NCBI GenBank assembly: GCA_017446775.1
Contig: JAFSQE010000008.1
Coordinates: forward strand, 1-64,000
Length of the DNA: 64,000 nucleotides
Source of the DNA: Bacteroidales bacterium
Lineage (GTDB): Bacteria; Bacteroidota; Bacteroidia; Bacteroidales; UBA932
Direction: 5' to 3'
A program made the position numbers and the translations under genes. Shown here piece by piece: positions 8,908-19,300 of the stretch. The first letter of the stretch is position 1. Every line of letters starts with the position of its first letter. The notes below the pieces were generated by a model that was not told the DNA's origin, did no database searches, and saw only the letters and a program-made list of their open reading frames with translations.

Positions 8908-10155
8908 ATGCTTTTCCCGCAGCAGATACGGTCACAATTCCCCATCCTGGGGCGCGAAGTCGCCTCCAGGCCGATGGTCTATTTTGACAATGCCGCCACC
9001 AGCCAGCGCCCGCAGTGTGTGCTGGATATGCAGGATGATCTTTGCAGAAGGCATAACGCCAACATCCACCGGGCCGTGCACACCCTCAGCTATGAGGCCA
9101 CCGACTTTTACGAGAAGGGGCGGATTGCGGCGCAGCGCTTTGTGAACGCAGCATCGCCGCAGGAGATTGTGCTCACCGCCGGCACCACCTCCGCCATCAA
9201 CATGGTGGCGCAAAGCATGGTGCGGGGCGGTTTTCTGAAGGAGGGCGACGGCATCCTGTTAACAGAGGCAGAACACCACTCAAACATAGTCCCCTGGCAG
9301 ATGGCCTGCCAAATGTGCGGGGCGCACCTGGAGGTGGTCCCTGTACGGGCCGGGGCCGCCAGCGCGAACGATGGCGCCGTGGATATGGAGGCCTACCGTG
9401 AGGCGTTGCGCCGCGGGGTCAGGATGGTTGCCATAACCCACGTTTCTAACATCCTGGGTGCGGTGAACCCGGTGAGGGAGATGGTGGCGGAAGCCCATGC
9501 GCAGGGAATCCCGGTGCTGGTAGACGGCGCGCAGGGGATTGGGCATCGCCGTGTCGATGTACAGCAGCTAGACTGCGACTTCTACGCTTTTTCCGGACAC
9601 AAGATATATGCCCCAACCGGCATCGGCGTCCTCTACGGGAAGCGCGAATGGCTGGAGAAGCTCCCGCCGGTTATGGGAGGCGGCGACATGGTGGCAAAGG
9701 TGACTTTTGAAAAGACCACCTATGCCGACATCCCCCTCAAGTTCGAGGCAGGTACGGCCAATTATGTGGCGGCGGCATGCCTTGCGCCGGCGCTGGAATT
9801 CGCCTCTTCCCTGGCAGGCGACAGGCAGGCCGCGCTGCACGAAAAGGAGCTTATGGCGGCGATGGATGCGGCGCTGGGATCGGTATCCGGCATTTTTGTG
9901 GCGGCTGCTGCGGCGACCGACCGCATCCCGCTGTACACCTTCACCATAGATGGCGTGCATCCGCTGGACGCTGCAACCCTGCTGGACAAGATGGGCTTTG
10001 AGGTGCGCAGCGGCCACATGTGTGCAGAGCCGATAGTGAGCCGCATTGGCGGCGGAAGCATGTTGCGGGCCTCGCTGATGCCCTACAACACCGTAGAGGA
10101 GGTGGAGGCGTTCGGGGCGGCGCTCCAACGCGTGGTAAAAATGTTAAGACAATGA
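8908..10155 (+). CDS. sufS: Cysteine desulfurase SufS
   Basis: This PLP enzyme removes sulfur from cysteine to supply Fe-S cluster assembly. The 415-residue protein has the NAATSQRP segment, the Schiff-base Lys in the SGHKIYAPTG motif (about residue 230) and the persulfide Cys in RSGHMCAEP (about residue 370). These are class II (SufS/CsdA) features. It opens a five-gene operon; its stop overlaps the sufE start in ATGA, which fits direct sulfur transfer from SufS to SufE. The sufBCD scaffold genes are at about 41-45 kb. Confidence 0.95.
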   Translation: MLFPQQIRSQFPILGREVASRPMVYFDNAATSQRPQCVLDMQDDLCRRHNANIHRAVHTLSYEATDFYEKGRIAAQRFVNAASPQEIVLTAGTTSAINMVAQSMVRGGFLKEGDGILLTEAEHHSNIVPWQMACQMCGAHLEVVPVRAGAASANDGAVDMEAYREALRRGVRMVAITHVSNILGAVNPVREMVAEAHAQGIPVLVDGAQGIGHRRVDVQQLDCDFYAFSGHKIYAPTGIGVLYGKREWLEKLPPVMGGGDMVAKVTFEKTTYADIPLKFEAGTANYVAAACLAPALEFASSLAGDRQAALHEKELMAAMDAALGSVSGIFVAAAAATDRIPLYTFTIDGVHPLDAATLLDKMGFEVRSGHMCAEPIVSRIGGGSMLRASLMPYNTVEEVEAFGAALQRVVKMLRQ

Positions 10156-10574
10156 AGAGCATAGAGGATATACAGAGCGAGATTGCAGAGGAATTTGCGG
10201 TTTACGACGAGTGGCTGGACAAGTACGAGTATCTGATAGACCTTGGCCGCGAGCTGCCGCTGGCCCCGGAGGGCGACAAGACCGATGCCAACCTGATAGA
10301 GGGGTGTCAGTCGCGGGTGTGGCTCACCTGCACGCGGGACGCCGACGGCCGGCTGCACTTTGCCGCCGACAGCGACGCCATCATCACCAAGGGGCTGATT
10401 TCCCTGCTGGTACGGGTGTTCGACTCCCAGATGCCGCGGGATATCCTCGATGCCGACCTGCACTTCATAGACGATATCGGCCTCAAAGAGAACCTGTCGC
10501 CCACGCGCGCCGGGGGGCTGGCGGCCATGATAAAGCGCATCCGCGACTATGCGGCTGCCAATCTGGAGGGATAG
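10152..10574 (+). CDS. sufE: Sulfur acceptor protein SufE
   Basis: SufE accepts persulfide sulfur from SufS and passes it to the SufBCD scaffold. The 140-residue protein has the conserved acceptor Cys in EGCQSRVWL (about residue 50) and the C-terminal GLKENLSPTRAGGL block. The start overlaps the sufS stop by 4 nt; upstream in-frame codons belong to sufS in another frame. Length is typical. Confidence 0.94.
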   Translation: MKSIEDIQSEIAEEFAVYDEWLDKYEYLIDLGRELPLAPEGDKTDANLIEGCQSRVWLTCTRDADGRLHFAADSDAIITKGLISLLVRVFDSQMPRDILDADLHFIDDIGLKENLSPTRAGGLAAMIKRIRDYAAANLEG

Positions 10575-10576
10575 TT

Positions 10577-10888
10577 ATGGGCAAGAGTGCACTCGAGGCG
10601 AATATCGTAATGGCGCTGCGCCAGGTTTACGACCCGGAGATTCCGGTGAACGTATACGACCTGGGGCTGATATACGAGATTGCGGTGGACGACGACCACC
10701 AGGTCAACATAAAGATGACCCTTACCGCCCCCAACTGCCCTATCGCGGACGTTGTGGTGGAGAGTGTTGCAGAGGCGGTGCGCGACGTGCCGGGAGTGGT
10801 GGATGTGGCCATAGAGCTGGTGTTTGAACCGGAGTGGAACAAAGATATGATGAGCGAAGAGGCTCGCATAGAACTGGGACTGGAATGA
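10577..10888 (+). CDS. SufT-like Fe-S assembly factor (DUF59/MIP18 family)
   Basis: Proteins of this small family take part in maturation or delivery of Fe-S clusters. The 103-residue product is one DUF59 domain, with VYDPEIPVNVYDLGLIY at the start and TAPNCPIAD around the conserved Cys. It follows sufE by 2 nt and overlaps folK by ATGA, so a role with SufS/SufE is a reasonable inference. It lacks the extra domain of some Gram-positive SufT proteins. PaaD is the other member of the family, but no phenylacetate genes are near. Confidence 0.88.
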   Translation: MGKSALEANIVMALRQVYDPEIPVNVYDLGLIYEIAVDDDHQVNIKMTLTAPNCPIADVVVESVAEAVRDVPGVVDVAIELVFEPEWNKDMMSEEARIELGLE

Positions 10889-11307
10889 TTTACCTGTTGC
10901 TCGGTTCCGATTTGGGAGACCGCACGGCTTACCTGAATGCAGCGTGCGGCATGCTGGAAGATGCCCTGCGGGTCCCTTTGCGCCGGACGGCTGTGATGGA
11001 GACCGAGGCTGTCGGGTTCGACGGGCCGGCGTTTTTGAACATGGCGGTGGCGTTTGAAGCCCCCGCATCCCTTACGCCGGCAAAGCTGCTGAACCTCTGC
11101 CAGAAGGTTGAGGTTGCGCTGGGCAGGCCGCGTCACAAGGCGGTTTATGATACCGATGGCCGGCGGGTGTACGCCCCCCGCACCATCGACATAGATATTT
11201 TGAAATACAACGATGTGGCGTGCAGCACCAGCCATCTGACGCTGCCCCACCCGCAGATATACAGCCGTCCGTTTGCCGCGGCGCTGCTGGCAGAACTTGA
11301 GAAATAA
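10885..11307 (+). CDS. folK: 2-amino-4-hydroxy-6-hydroxymethyldihydropteridine diphosphokinase
   Basis: FolK transfers pyrophosphate from ATP to the pterin in folate synthesis. The 140-residue protein starts MIYLLLGSDLGDR and contains the signature RPRHKAVYDTDGRRVYAPRTIDIDIL with the catalytic Arg and Asp residues. Start and the preceding stop overlap in ATGA. Its place in a Fe-S/glyS operon is a packing arrangement rather than a known pathway link. The product is slightly short but all core motifs are there. Confidence 0.92.
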   Translation: MIYLLLGSDLGDRTAYLNAACGMLEDALRVPLRRTAVMETEAVGFDGPAFLNMAVAFEAPASLTPAKLLNLCQKVEVALGRPRHKAVYDTDGRRVYAPRTIDIDILKYNDVACSTSHLTLPHPQIYSRPFAAALLAELEK

Positions 11308-11325
11308 TAATTAAAACACGATACA

Positions 11326-12870
11326 ATGACACAAGAAGAGGTTTTCAGAAATTTGACGGCGCATTGCAAAGAGTATGGTTTCATATTCCAGTCAAGCGAA
11401 ATTTACGACGGGCTGGCAGCTGTTTACGATTACGGCCAGCTGGGCGTGGAGCTCAAGAACAATATCAAGACATACTGGTGGGACGCCATGGTGCGGCTGC
11501 ACGACAATATCGTGGGTATCGACAGCGCCATATTCATGCACCCCAAGATATGGGAGGCGAGCGGCCATGTGGCAGCGTTCAACGACCCCCTGATAGATAA
11601 CAAGGACTCCAAGAAGCGCTACCGTGCCGATGTCCTGATAGAGGACTATCTGGCCAAACTGGAAGAGAAGATGAACAAGGAGGTGGAGAAGGGGCGCCGC
11701 AAATTCGGCGACAGCTTTGACGAGGCCACCTTCCGCGCCACCAATCCCAACGTGCTGCGCAGCAAGGCAAAGTGGGACGAGGTCCATACCCGCATGGTGA
11801 AGGCGCTTGACGCAAACGATCTTAACGAGATGCGCCAGATTATCATCGACTGCGATATCGTGTGCCCGATTTCCGGCACCAAGAACTGGACCGAGGTGCG
11901 CAAGTTCAACCTGATGTTCTCTACCCAGCTGGGTAATGTAGACGGTGGCGTGGGCACCATCTACCTCCGTCCGGAGACCGCCCAGGGCATCTTTGTGAAC
12001 TTCCTCAATGTGCAGAAGACCGGCCGCATGAAGGTTCCGTTCGGCATCGCCCAGATCGGAAAGGCGTTCCGCAACGAGATCGTGGCGCGTCAGTTCATTT
12101 TCCGCATGCGCGAGTTCGAGCAGATGGAGATGCAGTTCTTCGTCAAGCCCGGAAGCGAGATGGAGTGGTTTGCAAAGTGGAAACAGACCCGTCTGGCATG
12201 GCACAAGGCGATGGGGCTGGGCGACGACAAGTACCGCTTCCATGACCACGACAAGCTGGCGCACTACGCAAACGCCGCTACCGATATCGAGTTCGAGTTC
12301 CCGTTCGGCTTCAAGGAGCTGGAGGGCATCCACAGCCGTACCGACTTTGACCTGGGCAACCACCAGCGCATGAGCGGCCGCAAGATGCAGTATTTTGACC
12401 CCGAGACCAACGAGAGCTATGTTCCGTACGTTATAGAGACCTCTATCGGTGTAGACCGCACCGTGCTGGCCGTGCTTTCCAGCGCTTACCACGAAGAGAC
12501 TTTGGAAAATGGTGAGAAGCGCGTCGTAATGTCGCTGCCGCCGGCCTTGGCTCCCGTGAAGGCTGCAATTCTGCCGCTGGTCAAGAAGGATGGTCTGGCA
12601 GAGAAGGCACAGGAGATCCTCCACTCGCTGCGCGTAGATTTCAACTGCCAGTACGACGAGAAGGACTCCATAGGGCGCCGCTACCGCCGTCAGGATGCCA
12701 TCGGTACCCCGATCTGCATAACCGTAGACCATGATACCCTTGCAGACAACACCGTTACAGTACGCTACCGCGACACCATGACCCAGGACCGCGTTCCCGT
12801 AGAGAAGCTCCACGAGGTAATTGCCGACCAGGTCAACATCAACAACCTGCTCCGCAAGAATATCGAGTAG
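11326..12870 (+). CDS. glyS: Glycine--tRNA ligase (homodimeric type)
   Basis: This class II synthetase charges tRNA-Gly. The 514-residue single-chain form (the eukaryote/Gram-positive-like type, not the alpha2beta2 type) has motif 2 with the FRNEI..RQFIFRMREFEQ block and motif 3 with the IGVDR segment, followed by the anticodon-binding domain. It lies 18 nt after folK, and a bidirectional terminator follows. A 501-codon open frame on the opposite strand is a shadow. Confidence 0.96.
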   Translation: MTQEEVFRNLTAHCKEYGFIFQSSEIYDGLAAVYDYGQLGVELKNNIKTYWWDAMVRLHDNIVGIDSAIFMHPKIWEASGHVAAFNDPLIDNKDSKKRYRADVLIEDYLAKLEEKMNKEVEKGRRKFGDSFDEATFRATNPNVLRSKAKWDEVHTRMVKALDANDLNEMRQIIIDCDIVCPISGTKNWTEVRKFNLMFSTQLGNVDGGVGTIYLRPETAQGIFVNFLNVQKTGRMKVPFGIAQIGKAFRNEIVARQFIFRMREFEQMEMQFFVKPGSEMEWFAKWKQTRLAWHKAMGLGDDKYRFHDHDKLAHYANAATDIEFEFPFGFKELEGIHSRTDFDLGNHQRMSGRKMQYFDPETNESYVPYVIETSIGVDRTVLAVLSSAYHEETLENGEKRVVMSLPPALAPVKAAILPLVKKDGLAEKAQEILHSLRVDFNCQYDEKDSIGRRYRRQDAIGTPICITVDHDTLADNTVTVRYRDTMTQDRVPVEKLHEVIADQVNINNLLRKNIE

Positions 12871-12926
12871 TTGTTTCCCCCAGATGCCCCGTGGCACCTT
12901 TGCGTTTGACTATCAACATATTACAC

Positions 12927-12966
12927 AAAATCGCTTGCGTAGATTTACACAAGCGATTTTTGTTAA
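12927..12966. terminator. Bidirectional terminator between glyS and floA
   Basis: An 11-bp perfect stem pairs 12927-12937 with 12950-12960 (AAAATCGCTTG and its complement) and has T runs on both strands. It serves the two convergent genes. Confidence 0.85.
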
Positions 12967-12997
12967 ATAGTTGTGGGTCAGCGACGTTGCTGCCACG

Positions 12998-13951
12998 CTA
13001 CTTCTTGGCGATATTGGTGCGCATCTCGGTGTCGGCCTGGATGTTCTTGAACTTGTAGTAGTCCATGATACCCAGATTGCCGTTGCGGAAGGCCTCTGCC
13101 ATTGCCAGGGGCACCTCTGCCTCGGCCTCTATAACCTTGGCGCGGGCCTCCTGTGCCTTGGCCTTCATCTCCTGTTCCAGCGCCACCGCCATTGCGCGGC
13201 GCTCCTCTGCGCGGGCCTGTGCGATGTTCTTGTCGGCATTCGCCTGGTCCATCTGCAGCACGGCGCCGATATTCTTGCCGACATCTACGTCTGCGATATC
13301 GATAGAGAGAATCTCGAATGCGGTGCCTGCATCAAGGCCCTTGCTGAGAACCACCTTGGAGATGCTGTCGGGATTCTCCAGAACCTCTTTGTGGGTCGCT
13401 GCGCTGCCGATGCTGGATACGATACCCTCACCTACGCGGGCGAGCACGGTCTCTTCCCCTGCGCCACCCACCAGCTGATGGATGTTTGTGCGCACGGTGA
13501 CGCGGGCCTTTGCGATGAGCTGGATACCGTCTTTGGCAACTGCCGATACGGGCGGGGTGTTGATAACCTTGGGGTTCACCGACATCTGTACCGCCTCAAA
13601 AACGTCGCGGCCTGCCAGGTCGATGGCTGCAGCCTTCTTGAAATCGAGGGCGATGTTGGCCTTGTCGGCAGAAATCAGGGCGTTTACCACGCGCGCCACA
13701 TGTCCCTTGGCCAGATAGTGGGCCTCGAGTTCGTTGGCGTTAAGCTTCAATCCGGCCTTGGTGCCGGCAATCATCGCCGCCACAATGGTTCCCGGGGGGA
13801 CCTTGCGCCAGCGCATCAGTATCAGTTGTATAAGGGAAACCTTAGCCCCGGAAATCAGCGCCTGGAACCACAGGGTGACGGGGAACAGCCAAAGCATCAG
13901 CAGCAGGACGACAAATCCCACCGCAATCCAAACAATTGTCATAGGGGTCAT
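12998..13951 (-). CDS. floA: Flotillin-like protein FloA
   Basis: FloA organises lipid-ordered membrane domains. The 317-residue protein has an N-terminal hydrophobic hairpin (about residues 5-35), the [15 protein letters not shown] motif, an SPFH-like domain and the Glu/Ala-rich coiled tail ([38 protein letters not shown]). It is the last gene of a minus-strand operon after the NfeD protein, the usual partner of FloA. Length and tail match the bacterial YqfA/FloA family. Confidence 0.94.
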   Translation of the reverse strand: MTPMTIVWIAVGFVVLLLMLWLFPVTLWFQALISGAKVSLIQLILMRWRKVPPGTIVAAMIAGTKAGLKLNANELEAHYLAKGHVARVVNALISADKANIALDFKKAAAIDLAGRDVFEAVQMSVNPKVINTPPVSAVAKDGIQLIAKARVTVRTNIHQLVGGAGEETVLARVGEGIVSSIGSAATHKEVLENPDSISKVVLSKGLDAGTAFEILSIDIADVDVGKNIGAVLQMDQANADKNIAQARAEERRAMAVALEQEMKAKAQEARAKVIEAEAEVPLAMAEAFRNGNLGIMDYYKFKNIQADTEMRTNIAKK

Positions 13952-13954
13952 AAT

Positions 13955-14419
13955 TTATAGCTTCTTGATAAATATCTTTTCGTCTTCTACCGACACCACT
14001 TCTACTTCTGTGCCGGGGTCGATAAAGCCCTCTGTGGAGCTTACCTCTGCCTTGGTGCCATCGGCAAAGCGGACGGTACCCATCGGAGCCAGGCGGGTCA
14101 CGGTGACCCCCTTGCTGCCGGCGGCGATACCCTTCTGGGCGGGTTTTACATCTACCGCCTGGTCCAGATTGGTCTCAAGCGAGACCTTTTTCCAGGTCGA
14201 GGAGCGCAGCACCAGTATAACCAGCGCCGTGGCGAGCAGGATGCAGACTGCCGTGACTATTATGCCGGCGGTGCTGCCGATGTTGACAAACGCCAGATAG
14301 CAGGCGGCCCCCATGGATGCCAGGCCAAGGATGCCCGTAATTGCGAAGCCCGGGACAAGGAGCGTTTCTACCAGCAACAGAATCAATCCTACAAGGATTA
14401 GAATGATGATCGGTCCCAT
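13955..14419 (-). CDS. NfeD-like membrane protein
   Basis: NfeD proteins accompany flotillins and probably help assemble membrane microdomains. The 154-residue short form has two or three N-terminal membrane segments (about residues 3-75) followed by the C-terminal OB fold (GSKGVTVTRLAPMGTVRFADGTKAEV). It lacks the ClpP-like protease domain of the long form. The gene is 3 nt upstream of floA and 4 nt after the upstream exported-protein gene. Confidence 0.9.
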   Translation of the reverse strand: MGPIIILILVGLILLLVETLLVPGFAITGILGLASMGAACYLAFVNIGSTAGIIVTAVCILLATALVILVLRSSTWKKVSLETNLDQAVDVKPAQKGIAAGSKGVTVTRLAPMGTVRFADGTKAEVSSTEGFIDPGTEVEVVSVEDEKIFIKKL

Positions 14420-14423
14420 ATCT

Positions 14424-16262
14424 TTATTGGTTTACAAGTTCAACCTCGACCCCCTCTGCTCCGGCACCGGCGGCTGCATCGCGCAGCTTTTCTGCGGCGG
14501 CACGCTCCAGTGGCGCCACGAAATAGATGGTGCGGCCGTTTTCGATACCACGGGCGATATCCACCTCACTGTTGCTGCGGACTACCCCCAGCACTGCGGC
14601 TGGCAGGCCGTCGGGATAGCCACGGAATACTACCCGGTATTTCTGGCTCTCTGCCCGCTTGGCCTCAAGTGCACGGGCGGCTTTGAGGTTTATGTTCTTG
14701 CCGCCGTCGAATGCGACCACTATCGCAGAAGAGAACCCCTTTTTCTTCACCGCAGAGAGGTGTTTGTTGGCCTCTGCATAGGTGTCGAACAGCCCCACGC
14801 GATAGATATATTTGCCACCGGAGCGGAATTCAAACGCCGGGCTGAGCCCCTTCAGGCGGGCTACTGTAAGGCGGTTCACGGTGGCTGCCAGCTGTATCTG
14901 ATATACCAGATTGTCCGGCAGGGTAAAGTCCGTGAGCAGCATGGCCTCATCTTCTATCCTGAAGGACATGTCTATCTTTACCTCGGGCTGGACGAAATCA
15001 AAATCGGGCATAATGCCCATGGTGCGCTGTATGAAGGGATATTGCGCTGCACCGCCTGCCGGAGTTGCAGAAGATGCCATCGTGGCCTGAATGTCGGCCT
15101 GGTTCAGTTCTTCGGGGGATACGGGTTCGCCGCGCACCAGAAACTCCATCTCCACCGCCTGCAGCTCTACAGAGATGTCACCCAGGCGGCTCTGCAGGTT
15201 AAAGAGCAGATCCTCTGCCGACACGATATCCTGCGCAATGCTTTCGCGCTCGTCTTCCTCGCTGCCGGCAAGTGCGGCACGGTAAGAGGCGATGCCCCGC
15301 TGCAGCGAGCCTATGGAGTCTTTAACCGCACCGTAGCGGCCCACCAGAGCATAATATTTTGCAAAGGAGTCGTCGCCGTACATCGCATGTACAAACTGAC
15401 TCTCGTCGATATCCATCAAAATATCGGGACGCGGCTTCAAGGCGGCTATCATCCGAGCCTGCTCTACCGACTCCACGGCCGATTTTACAGGATTCGGGTC
15501 GTACTGCAGCAGATATATCACGACGCTGTCTGCGCTGCAGGCACGGTTGCTGGCAAACAGGGAAAAGTTGCCGTCGGGGGTGTTGCAGAACAGCAGGTCG
15601 TCGTATGGCGACGAGTATGGGAAGCCGAGGTTCTGGGCATCTGTCCACCGCTGCCGGCTCTCGTCCCACTCGCTCACAAACAGGTCGTAGCCGCCCATTC
15701 CGTATAGTCCTTTGGAAGAGAAATATACCTTTTTGCCACCGTCGGCAAGCACGGGCAGGATGTCGTCTTCAACAGAATTCACACCCTCTCCCATGTCGGC
15801 AAGGGGGCTCCAGCGGCCGTCGGGCATGCGGCTGGAGATGTTCAGGTCGTAGGTGCCGAACTCTCCGCGGACCGGGATTATCACCTTGTCCATATCGTCG
15901 GTAAACAGGAAGGGGGCTCCGTCGGGATTCTTCTTCCATGCCTTGTCGGGGAAGTGGCTGTAGTATAAAAAGAAACGGCTGCGCGGCACGGTGATGCTTG
16001 AGAGGACCTTGGGGCGGGAGGCATATTTTAACATGTTCTGGCCGTTCTCGCACCAGGTTATCTTCTCCAGAAGCATTACCCGCTCGGTGGAGTCGGAACT
16101 CTGTTCAAGTGCGCGGGTATAGTCGCCCCTGGCCGCTTCGAAGTTGTAGCCGGAGAGGGCTTTGTCGCCACCGGCAATATAGCTCCGGGTGCTCTGCCCC
16201 GCCGCAGGCAGCGATACAACCATCAGGAAGCAGATCAGGCAGGTTGACAAATTTTGTTTCAT
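14424..16262 (-). CDS. Exported PD40-repeat protein with SPOR-like C-terminus
   Basis: Function is unknown. The 612-residue protein has a signal peptide (about residues 1-22, ending AAG), a short TPR-like region, a PD40/WD40-like beta-propeller segment (SRMPDGRWSPLADMGEGVNS, GKKVYFSSKGLYGMGGYDLFVSEWD), an Ala/Glu-rich helical middle and a C-terminal SPOR-like part (YRVGLFDTYAEANKHLSAVKKKG). Such proteins occur in the Bacteroidetes OmpA/PD40 family and are probably periplasmic or envelope-attached and peptidoglycan-associated. It heads an operon with nfeD and floA, an unusual neighbour that hints at envelope organisation. A TATTTTTG -7 element at 16267-16274 is very close to the start. Confidence 0.72.
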   Translation of the reverse strand: MKQNLSTCLICFLMVVSLPAAGQSTRSYIAGGDKALSGYNFEAARGDYTRALEQSSDSTERVMLLEKITWCENGQNMLKYASRPKVLSSITVPRSRFFLYYSHFPDKAWKKNPDGAPFLFTDDMDKVIIPVRGEFGTYDLNISSRMPDGRWSPLADMGEGVNSVEDDILPVLADGGKKVYFSSKGLYGMGGYDLFVSEWDESRQRWTDAQNLGFPYSSPYDDLLFCNTPDGNFSLFASNRACSADSVVIYLLQYDPNPVKSAVESVEQARMIAALKPRPDILMDIDESQFVHAMYGDDSFAKYYALVGRYGAVKDSIGSLQRGIASYRAALAGSEEDERESIAQDIVSAEDLLFNLQSRLGDISVELQAVEMEFLVRGEPVSPEELNQADIQATMASSATPAGGAAQYPFIQRTMGIMPDFDFVQPEVKIDMSFRIEDEAMLLTDFTLPDNLVYQIQLAATVNRLTVARLKGLSPAFEFRSGGKYIYRVGLFDTYAEANKHLSAVKKKGFSSAIVVAFDGGKNINLKAARALEAKRAESQKYRVVFRGYPDGLPAAVLGVVRSNSEVDIARGIENGRTIYFVAPLERAAAEKLRDAAAGAGAEGVEVELVNQ

Positions 16263-16283
16263 AAAACAAAAATACTAATTTTG
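16253..16283 (+). promoter_or_regulatory. Bacteroidetes sigma promoter for secDF
   Basis: TTTG (16253-16256), a 19-nt spacer and TAATTTTG (16276-16283) match the consensus exactly. secDF starts 46 nt downstream. Confidence 0.8.
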
Positions 16284-16329
16284 CAGACTATTTTGCGAAA
16301 ATAAACAAAAAATAAAACAAGCAATAATT

Positions 16330-19300
16330 ATGCAAAGCAAAGGAGCCATTCGTTTAGTGGCAATTCTAATCGGCCTGGCTTGCGCGTTCCAGCTCTCTTT
16401 CACGCTGGTAACGGCACTTCAGGAGAAAAAGGCCGCAGATTATGCAAAGAGTGCGGTAGAAGCAGAGCAGCTCAAGGTAGAGTTCGCGCAGGTGTCGGAT
16501 CTTGACAAGGCGTTCTATCTGGACTCTGTGAGCAGTGTAGCAAACAACAAGTATCTGGATTCAATCTCCACAGAGAAGGTCTATCTCGGCTACACATACA
16601 AGGATGTAAAGGAGAAAGAGATCAATCTTGGCCTGGACCTCAAGGGCGGTATGAACGTCATGCTGCAGTTGGACCTTGGCGAGCTGGTGCGCAACTGCGC
16701 CCGCGAACGCACGACCGAAGAGTTTAACAAGGCCCTCTCACTGGCACGCCAGCGCGCAGAGGAGACCCACACAGACTTCATCACCCTCTTCGCCGAGGCT
16801 TGGAACGAGGTTGCACCCAACCAGCGCCTCTCTTTTGACATCGACCTTGACAAGTTCAGCAGCGATGTCGCCAACAAGTCCAAGATTACCAACGACGAGA
16901 TTATCGAGCTTCTGCGCAAAGAGGCAGAGAGCGCAATCAACAACTCATATACCGTTGTAGAGCGTCGTGTCAACCAGTTTGGTGTGGCACAGCCCAACAT
17001 CCAGAAGATCGCCCGCACTGGCCGCATCCTTGTGGAGCTCCCGGGTGTGAAGGAGCCCGAGCGTGTGCGCAAGCTCCTCCAGGGTACCGCTTCGCTGGAG
17101 TTCTGGCAGACCTACACTGCTTCTGAGATTATGCCTTTCCTGCAGGAGGTGAACCGCGACGAGGCTGCAAAGCAGGCAGCTCTGGCCGCTTCTGCATCTG
17201 AGAGCCAGATAGAGGAGCCCGAGGTCAAGGAGGCAGCAGAAGACACCCTTCTGAACACTCTGGCACAGAGTGAGACCAGCGAGAACGAGCAGCTGGAGGC
17301 CTACAAGAAGGCCAACCCGCTGTTCGGACGCCTGCAGACCAGCGGCGGCAACAACGCGTGCCTCGGTTTTGTGCACTATCGCGACACCGCAGAGGTTATG
17401 CGCATGCTGCGCACCACCAGCGTAGAGTTCCCCAACGATTTTGTTCCGGCACTTACCTTCAAGCCGAGCGATTTTGTTGCCAACGGCCAGTTCTTTGAAC
17501 TGGTTGCCCTCAAGAGCGCAGCCGGCAAGGGTGCCGTGCTGGACGGTGGCGTGATCACCTCCGCCCGCGTCAACTACAGCCAGATTTCAGGTGCAGCCGA
17601 GGTCAGCATGACCATGAACAGCACCGGCAGCGCACGCTGGGAGGTTATCACAGAGCAGAACGTCGGCAAACAGATCGCCATCGTGATGGACGGCCTGGTT
17701 TATTCATACCCCAACGTACAGAACAAGATCAGCGGCGGCAGCAGCCAGATTACCGGCCACTTCACCCCCGAAGAGGCAGAGGACCTTGCCACCGTGCTCA
17801 AGAGCGGTAAGCTCAGCACCCCCGCCCGCATCGTTCAGGAGCAGGTTGTGGGCCCGTCCCTGGGTAGCGCATCCATCCGCAGTGGTATGATATCGTTTGC
17901 ACTGGCCTTCCTGCTCGTGCTCATTTACATGCTGATATTCTACCGCCGCGCAGGCTGGGCAGCCGACCTTGCCCTTCTGTGCAACGTGCTGTTCCTGTTC
18001 GGCGCACTGGTAAGCTTCGGCGCTGTGCTCACACTCCCCGGTATCGCCGGTCTGGTGCTCACAATGGGTATGGCCGTGGATGCCAACGTGATTATCTACG
18101 AGCGTGTCAAGGAGGAGCTGCGCAGCGGCAAGTCCCTGCGTCTGGCCATCTCCGATGGTTACAGGAATGCATATTCCGCTATCATAGACGGTCAGCTCAC
18201 CACCCTTATCACCGGTATCATCCTGTTCTTCTTTGGCAGTGGTCCCGTCAAGGGTTTTGCAGCCGTGCTGGTTATCGGTATCATCACCTCCGTATTCACA
18301 TCGATCTTTATCCCGAGGCTTATTTTCGAGGGAAGGCTTGCCCGGAACAAGGATATCAGCTTTGATTCTCCCGCAACCCGCAACTTCCTGAAGAATACCC
18401 ACATCAACTTTATCAAGCTGCGCAAGACCAGCTACATCATTTCTGGTGCGCTGTGCGTAATCGCACTGGTAAGTATCTTCACCAAGGGCTTCAGCTATGG
18501 CGTTGACTTCAGCGGCGGTCGTACCTATGTGGTACGTTTCGACCAGCCGGTTACCGCAGAGCAGGTGCGTGCCGCTACATTTGAAGAGTTTGGCGAGGCA
18601 GCAGAGGTCAAGCAGTTTGGCGGCGCATCCCAGATGCGTATCACCACCAAATATAAGGTGAACGACCGCAGCCAGGAGACCGACAAGGAGATCGAGGGCA
18701 AGATTTACAACGCCCTGAAGGGCTTCTTCGCAAACCAGATGACCCAGGACGAGTTCACCTCTACCCTGAACAACCCCAACGGTATCATATCATCTGACCG
18801 CGTGGATGCTTCTATCGCAAGCGAGATGCAGCGTGATGCAGTCATCGCCGTAATCCTGGCGCTGATAGCTATCTTCGCCTACATCGCCCTGCGCTTCACC
18901 AACTGGACCTGGGGTGTCGGCGGCGTGGCGTCGCTGGTCCACAATGCCCTGATCATGATTGGCTTCTTCTCGCTGTTCAGCGGAATTCTGCCATTCACCC
19001 TGGATGTCGACCAGACCTTTATCGCGGCTATTCTGACCATCATTGGTTACTCCATCAACGATAACGTGGTGATCTTTGACCGTATCCGCGAATACAAGAC
19101 GCTCTATCCCAAGCGCGCACTCAAGGAGAATATCAACGACGCGGTTAATGCAACCTTGAGCCGTACGTTGAACACCTCCATCACCACCCTGATTGTGCTT
19201 ATCGCAATAGCAATCTTTGGCGGTGAGAGTATCCGCGGTTTTGCAGTGGCTCTGACTCTCGGTGTGATTGTCGGTACCTACGCTTCCATCTTTATCGGTA

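Noticed and set aside
11392..12897. A 501-codon minus-strand frame opposite glyS
   Set aside because: glyS is unambiguous on the plus strand; the antisense product has no recognisable domain.
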